Shown here piece by piece: positions 45,463 to 49,155 of a DNA stretch of 49,155 bases. Under the pieces are notes generated by a model. It ran no database searches and was not told where the DNA came from. It saw only the letters and a list, made by a program, of their open reading frames with translations. Source of the stretch: a virus; IMG/VR virus record IMGVR_UViG_3300045049_000262, positions 1 to 49,155 of that record; one strand, 5' to 3'. A program made the position numbers and the translations under genes. Each line of letters starts with the position of its first letter. Positions within the stretch are counted from its first letter, which is position 1.

Positions 45463-46443
45463 ATGTATCAGATCGATAACCCGACTGCGGCCGCCGCGCG
45501 ACCAGCAAGCACTGCTGCCGGTAGCGCAGGCTGGTTCACGGATGGTAATCCTGCGGGGAATGTTGCGGCGACCATTGTGCCGGCTGAATGGCTGAACATG
45601 GTGCAGGCTGAGTTGATCAATATCCCTGGCGCCGCGGGCATTGCCCTTAACAAGGCGACGTCGAATCAGGTGCTAGCCGCTCTCATTGCAATGTTCGCTC
45701 CCCCGGCTGGGACGGTGCGGAACGCGAAGATGTCGGTAACGGCAGCGTCTGCATCAGGAACGTTTACCGCTGACCAGATCGTGGTGGCCGCTGCTCTCAA
45801 CGGGCAACCATTCCTACTCGCCAACTTCAATCAAACGATTAATCTGGCTACGACCGGCGCCGGCGGCATGGATACGGGCGCCGCACCGGCCTCAGGGTTC
45901 GTGGCGCTATACGCCATCTACAACCCGACAACGCAGACGGCATCGATCATTGCTACAAATGCAACCAGCGTTGTAGCGCCCACGATCTATGGCGGCGCCA
46001 ATATGCCTGCTGGCTACACAGCGAGCGCGCTCATTGGTGTGTGGCCTACGAATGCGAGCGGGCAATTTGTGGTGGGCGCACAAGTCGACAGGGAATTTTA
46101 TTTTGTTGGCGCGACCGCGGTATCAACGACATCTGCCGTCAGTACTCTAACTGCTGTGAACGCCTCTTCGATTATTCCGAAGAATGCGCGGCGCGTATCA
46201 GGATGGATGGGAATCGTCGGCACCGCAATGAGCAATGGCGTTACCGAAGTGGCTGCAACCTCCGCAGGTGTAGGGGCGTTTCAGTCTGCCATGTCATCCA
46301 CAACAGCCTCTGATAATGATGCCATCGTAGCGAGTTTCAAAGGACTTCCAATCATAACTTCACAAACATTTTATTGGACGTCGAGTGTGAGCAGCGGAAC
46401 ATTTGGGAGTGCTTCTGTAGTTCTATCCGCCTATGAAATCTAA
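45463..46443 (+). CDS. Tail fibre protein
   Basis: This 326-aa protein has a YQIDNPTAAAARPASTAAGSAGWFTDGNPAGNVAATIVPAEWLNMVQAELINI start, which is the typical base-proximal fibre region of Mu-like phages. A Thr/Ser/Ala/Gly-rich, beta-structured shaft and tip follow (GMDTGAAPASGFVALYAIYNPTTQTASIIATN; VSGWMGIVGTAMSNGV). The C-terminal part is unassigned and would determine host receptor. AGGCTCT precedes the ATG. Confidence 0.85.
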   Translation: MYQIDNPTAAAARPASTAAGSAGWFTDGNPAGNVAATIVPAEWLNMVQAELINIPGAAGIALNKATSNQVLAALIAMFAPPAGTVRNAKMSVTAASASGTFTADQIVVAAALNGQPFLLANFNQTINLATTGAGGMDTGAAPASGFVALYAIYNPTTQTASIIATNATSVVAPTIYGGANMPAGYTASALIGVWPTNASGQFVVGAQVDREFYFVGATAVSTTSAVSTLTAVNASSIIPKNARRVSGWMGIVGTAMSNGVTEVAATSAGVGAFQSAMSSTTASDNDAIVASFKGLPIITSQTFYWTSSVSSGTFGSASVVLSAYEI

Positions 46444-46464
46444 ACTTGTTGCGAGGTTACTGGC

Positions 46465-46653
46465 ATGACTGCCTTGAACGTTCAGTTTTCTGATTCCACG
46501 CAGGCAACTATCATTGCGTATTTTAGTAGTCCTCAAGATCCGTCTGAATATGCCAACCTTGGCACTGTAGACACGTCAGATGCACGCTGGAAGACTTTCT
46601 ACAATTCACTTGGTCCCATAGAACAGGAGGGTTTGCCTGCACCAACATCTTAA
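46465..46653 (+). CDS. Small tail-fibre-associated protein
   Basis: This 62-aa protein has NVQFSDSTQATIIAYFSSPQDPSEYANLGTVDTSDARWKTFYNSL, which recurs directly behind fibre genes in Burkholderiales/Xanthomonadales phages. It may be a fibre-assembly chaperone or tip accessory. The plus-strand stop overlaps the minus-strand methyltransferase stop by 4 bp (TTAA), so the tail operon ends without a recognisable terminator. Confidence 0.75.
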   Translation: MTALNVQFSDSTQATIIAYFSSPQDPSEYANLGTVDTSDARWKTFYNSLGPIEQEGLPAPTS

Positions 46654-47735
46654 ATATTGACGTGTGAGAGATCTATCAGCAGAGGATTTATACTTGATTT
46701 CATGTTAGTTTTTATGAGGTCTATGTTGGGAGTGAATTGCTGGTGTCTGAGCACATAGAACATTTTTCTACCTGGATTTAACTGGAAGAAATCGATAAGT
46801 AACTCATGGATGGCTGCTTCGATGCCCTTATCTCGGACAAGGCCATGACGCACGAACAATGCTTCCCACCATGGCTCATTGGCCCATATTAGGTGTCCAT
46901 GTAAAGGCCATCCTTTTTCGTCGCATTGAATTTCTCGCCAAAAACGTGTTCCGTCAGAACCATCCCACTGTGGATGGTATAGTCTAAAAAGATTACCTTC
47001 TTCACCATCATCTCCGTAAGATGGCGAATTGATATAGGCGAAACCTGTTTTACCTATAATATAGGATATCTTTTTTACGTAATTATCGATTTTCAATGGG
47101 CTTATGTGCTCAAGGATGTCCATCGCTAGAAATGCATCGAAGGCTCGATGAAAATCTAACTCACATAGATCTCCATAACGGATGTCACTGTAGACATTTG
47201 GATGCGCCAATAACATCGCAAGATGGCTTACTTCAACGCCGCACACTTCAATGCCTTCCTGCTTTAAAAGTGATATAACGGACCCATTGAAGCATCCAAA
47301 CTCCATGCAGCTTTTTGCGCCAAGACCTTGCACGATTGCTGCAGTTACGCGCTTGTCCAGGTCAATTTCGTGACTCCAAACTCCCTGTGAGTCATAATAT
47401 CTATATTCACTGATAAGATGTTCCATTAATTGGAAATCTGCATCGGAAGATGCTTTGTATATCCAATAGTCGTATCCGCTACGATAATATTTATCTGGAT
47501 ACATATCGATAAGGTTCGGCAGCGTAACTTCCGCTTTTAAAGACGGACCACGTCGACGATTGAATTCAGCTGATTCAATCATTGACTTTGCAAGGCTGGC
47601 GACATCCATCCCTCTTTGAAGTGCGCGCAGGCTTGATTGAAAGCCTCCCTCATCTGGCTCGCGGCCCAGGATGCCTCGGTAAAGAGATTTGATGATCTCG
47701 CTATAGGTAAGGGTGCCGTACTCGTTGCCGTCCAT
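46650..47735 (-). CDS. DUF4214-SAM methyltransferase fusion, accessory gene
   Basis: This protein is about 361 aa. The N-terminal segment (SEIIKSLYRGILGREPDEGGFQSSLRALQRGMDVASLAKSMIESAEF) is a DUF4214 domain often found in surface-associated or glycan-modifying proteins. The C-terminal half is a class I SAM methyltransferase: EFGCFNGSVISLL (motif I), IEVCGVEVSH, FDAFLAMDILEHI and KISYIIGKTGFAYIN. The region is clearly AT-richer than the flanking phage genes. ATG 47735 has GGAG upstream; TATAAT at 47770-47765 would put the transcript start inside the earlier ATGs (47759, 47750). It may methylate a glycan or fibre. Target unknown. Confidence 0.82.
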   Translation of the reverse strand: MDGNEYGTLTYSEIIKSLYRGILGREPDEGGFQSSLRALQRGMDVASLAKSMIESAEFNRRRGPSLKAEVTLPNLIDMYPDKYYRSGYDYWIYKASSDADFQLMEHLISEYRYYDSQGVWSHEIDLDKRVTAAIVQGLGAKSCMEFGCFNGSVISLLKQEGIEVCGVEVSHLAMLLAHPNVYSDIRYGDLCELDFHRAFDAFLAMDILEHISPLKIDNYVKKISYIIGKTGFAYINSPSYGDDGEEGNLFRLYHPQWDGSDGTRFWREIQCDEKGWPLHGHLIWANEPWWEALFVRHGLVRDKGIEAAIHELLIDFFQLNPGRKMFYVLRHQQFTPNIDLIKTNMKSSINPLLIDLSHVNI

Positions 47736-47764
47736 CGCAAACTCCATCATGTTCGCCATCGCCA

Positions 47765-47770
47765 ATTATA
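47765..47770 (-). promoter_or_regulatory. TATAAT -10 box before the DUF4214-methyltransferase
   Basis: A consensus TATAAT lies at 47770-47765 on the minus strand, 12-30 bases before the candidate ATGs. No good -35 was found at 16-19 bases. It supports independent expression of this accessory gene, for example in the lysogen. Confidence 0.55.
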
Positions 47771-47782
47771 GCCGACTGCCAA

Positions 47783-48082
47783 CTATGGCATTTGCCACGG
47801 CCACGGCTCGTCCGGCTCTTCCTGAAACGAACCAACCTTCATCGGCTGGCCCTTGAGCTTCGCCTCGTGGTGCTTGGCATAGCCATCAATCCAGCGCTTC
47901 GCCTGCTTGAAACTTGCCGCATAGTACGGCCCTGGGTACTTCGGACCCCTGCCTGGCGCAAACAGGATCTCCCACTCGTGTCCCGTATCACGCACCCGGC
48001 AGAATGGCTGCGCTGCGTAGTGTAGGCGGAAGTAAAACGCCGCCTCATCGATCCACTGGCGCTTTTCGTAGGAGTAGCCCAT
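47783..48082 (-). CDS. Small hypothetical protein
   Basis: This 99-aa protein starts MGYSYEKRQWIDEAAFYFRLHYAAQPFCRVRDTGHEWEILFAPGRGPKYPGPYYAASFKQAKRWIDGYAKHHEAKL, with an aromatic and basic-rich composition and a Pro/Trp tail (EEPDEPWPWQMP). A helical Arg/Lys stretch could bind nucleic acid. The ATG at 48082 follows the tRNA-Leu-like gene and a TTTTACACG direct repeat (48121-48141). No family is recognised. Confidence 0.7.
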   Translation of the reverse strand: MGYSYEKRQWIDEAAFYFRLHYAAQPFCRVRDTGHEWEILFAPGRGPKYPGPYYAASFKQAKRWIDGYAKHHEAKLKGQPMKVGSFQEEPDEPWPWQMP

Positions 48083-48189
48083 GGCGGAAGGTTACGGCGC
48101 TCCCGTCTCACGCAATCGATTTTTACACGGAATTTTACACGTACCCGGTCAGTGGCTTTTCGCGCGTCGGGCAAGTGATTGTTTTTACT

Positions 48190-48274
48190 TGGTGCCCGGA
48201 GCCGGGATCGAACCGGCACAACCTTGCGGTCGAGAGATTTTAAGTCTCTTGCCCTCCTTGAGGGCAAGCCGGGT
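48190..48274 (-). tRNA. tRNA-Leu (UAA)-like gene, unusual 5' half
   Basis: Read on the minus strand, 85 nt end with an encoded CCA (48192-48190). They include an acceptor 3' strand TCCGGGC, a perfect T-arm GCCGG-TTCGATC-CCGGC, a 15-nt class II variable arm and anticodon stem AGAGA/TCTCT with loop CTTAAAA (anticodon UAA, leucine). The 5' half is odd. The acceptor partner ACCCGGC leaves mismatches at both ends (5 of 7 pairs), and a 9-bp perfect hairpin CTTGCCCTC-AAG-GAGGGCAAG replaces a normal D-arm. It may be a phage tRNA or a remnant. Confidence 0.6.
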
Positions 48275-48291
48275 CCGTCATCATGGCCAGG

Positions 48292-48888
48292 CTAGTCTGC
48301 CTGATCGACAGGTATTTTGACGCCATACCGTTTCGCCTCAGCATCCAACTTAAATTTGAGTGCTTCGAAATCAGACCTATCGTTCATTGCGTAAAAATCT
48401 GCGCGATATTGAACGTAAAGCCGCTCTCCAATAACCGGTCGCAGGATATCCGTGCTGCGAAGAACGTCACTTTCAATTCTTGATGCCTCGGCGGCTTTAG
48501 ACATAGAAATCAACGTGCTGGAAAGCATTACAGTTAGAAAAAGGGTATGCACGCGGAGTACGATTCGGGCCGACTTCTGAGCTAAACCGTGTTCTGGAAT
48601 AGCGTCAAGCATCCTCCTCGCTGACGGTGATGAAATAACGAACATCGCAAAAAGAAATCCGATAAATATGAAATAGACAAGAACGCGTGCTTCGCCGCTT
48701 GGCGCGCTTCTGGCGGCCGTCCAGTAGATTGAATCCTGGTAACCTTTGCTAAATCGAGAAATAAGCTCGGCAATTCCTGAGAACAGTGCACTGAATGCGG
48801 GTGACATTACTCTTTCCCAAAGGCCGCTTCCGAACGCCCCCAGAATAATCGTACCCATAACCCAGCCGATCCATCGCAACGTTTTCAT
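48292..48888 (-). CDS. Membrane protein of unknown function, AT-rich accessory gene
   Basis: This 198-aa protein has three predicted membrane segments: about 5-22 (RWIGWVMGTIILGAFGSGLW), 70-86 (VLVYFIFIGFLFAMFVI) and 109-127 (IVLRVHTLFLTVMLSSTLI), with a soluble C-terminal ~70 residues (SRIESDVLRSTDILRPVIGERLYVQYRADFYAMND). AGGGGAAATTAAGT is a strong SD before ATG 48888. Composition is AT-richer than the head and tail genes. Lone expression next to attR is usual for lysogenic conversion or exclusion genes. No family is recognised. Confidence 0.7.
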   Translation of the reverse strand: MKTLRWIGWVMGTIILGAFGSGLWERVMSPAFSALFSGIAELISRFSKGYQDSIYWTAARSAPSGEARVLVYFIFIGFLFAMFVISSPSARRMLDAIPEHGLAQKSARIVLRVHTLFLTVMLSSTLISMSKAAEASRIESDVLRSTDILRPVIGERLYVQYRADFYAMNDRSDFEALKFKLDAEAKRYGVKIPVDQAD

Positions 48889-49072
48889 ACTTAATTTCCC
48901 CTGTTTTGGCGTCTTTCACCGGCTGGTCGTGGTATCGAGCCGGCCCAGTGTTAGCGCGAGTACGTATGCTATTTCAATCGCAAATTGGTGTCGCAGTGCG
49001 CTGACTATGGCGAAACACCTAGGTGGCAAAGGCGGGCGTCAGGCGAATCAAGTTGTTGAATCGACAAAGAAT
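48889..49072. other. Right-end noncoding stretch before attR
   Basis: No gene is seen in these 184 bases. They contain an inverted repeat CCGGCT/AGCCGG (about 48919-48942). As the phage side of attR, the region is expected to carry arm-type integrase or excisionase sites, but none can be defined from sequence alone. Confidence 0.5.
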
Positions 49073-49129
49073 CAGCGGCCTGCAAAGCCGTGTACGCCGG
49101 TTCGATTCCGACCCTGGCCTCCATTGCGA
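49073..49129 (+). repeat. attR core (57-bp direct repeat)
   Basis: This is an exact copy of 71-127: the anticodon-to-CCA part of tRNA-Cys plus ATTGCGA. It lacks the tRNA 5' half, so it is a tRNA remnant and not a gene. Beyond it lies host DNA with the original tRNA terminator hairpin (AGCGCC-CTCGT-GGC) cut by the window end. Confidence 0.95.
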
Positions 49130-49155
49130 AGAAAGAAAAAAAGCGCCCTCGTGGC

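Larger units (their letters stand above)
71..49129. mobile_element. Complete temperate prophage in tRNA-Cys
   Basis: The element is bounded by a perfect 57-bp direct repeat of the tRNA-Cys 3' portion (71-127 and 49073-49129). It contains every module needed by a temperate tailed phage: integrase, repressor, replication, lysis, lambda-type head genes and Mu-type contractile tail genes. No frameshifted or truncated structural gene was seen apart from the expected tail chaperone frameshift. The combination of lambda-like gpA/B/C/D/E with sheath, tube and gp45-gp48 genes indicates a mosaic myovirus. Whether it can still be induced cannot be told from sequence. Confidence 0.95.

Overview
The window holds one complete, apparently intact temperate prophage of about 49 kb, integrated into a tRNA-Cys gene. 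Only the first ~70 bases and the last ~26 bases are host DNA. A perfect 57-bp direct repeat of the tRNA 3' end (71-127 and 49073-49129) marks attL and attR. Base composition is high-GC, and gene content and codon use look like those of a gammaproteobacterium of the Xanthomonadales type (Dyella/Luteibacter/Rhodanobacter-like). That host assignment is an inference, because almost no host sequence is present.

Layout. (1) 268-1725: a tyrosine integrase reading inward from attL, then an excisionase-like helix-turn-helix gene reading toward it. (2) 1372-13839, minus strand: a long left arm of about 25 tightly overlapping small genes, many of unknown function. It includes a DUF1643 protein, an ASCH-like protein, a MazG-like protein, an adenine-N6 methylase and a cytosine-C5 methylase that carries an unusual repeat-filled insert. 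It is probably driven from a promoter at 13875-13903. (3) 14001-17172: the lysogeny module, with a secreted protein, a MASE1-type membrane protein with a degenerate kinase-like C-terminus, a CI-like repressor that lacks the self-cleavage residues, operators, and a Cro/YdaS-like regulator. (4) 17183-23012: replication and recombination, with a lambda-O-like initiator whose gene contains an iteron array (probable origin), a P-like helicase loader, a VRR-NUC-like nuclease, a Ref-like HNH nuclease and a possible late regulator. (5) 23013-25378: late control region and lysis genes (GH24 endolysin, two holin-like proteins, a lipoprotein, a class 3 lipase). (6) 26164-35026: lambda-type head genes (TerS, TerL/gpA, gpW, portal gpB, S49 protease gpC, scaffold-like acidic protein, decoration gpD, capsid gpE, FII) preceded by a candidate cos region. 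(7) 35023-46653: Mu-type contractile tail genes (terminator, DUF2635, sheath, tube, frameshifted chaperone, tape measure with lysozyme domain, gpN, gpP, gp45, gp46, gp47, gp48, fibre). (8) 46650-48888, minus strand: AT-richer accessory genes (DUF4214-methyltransferase, a small protein, a tRNA-Leu(UAA)-like gene, a membrane protein), then attR.

Taken together this is a mosaic myovirus with a lambda-like head and DNA-packaging system and a Mu-like contractile tail. The most unusual signals are the array of eight TGTCCGCA boxes in and before the small terminase gene, the catalytically dead repressor linked to a MASE1 membrane protein, the eight-unit repeat domain inside the C5 methylase, the in-gene iteron origin, a helically phased CGCGCAT array before the late/lysis region, and the accessory cargo beside attR.
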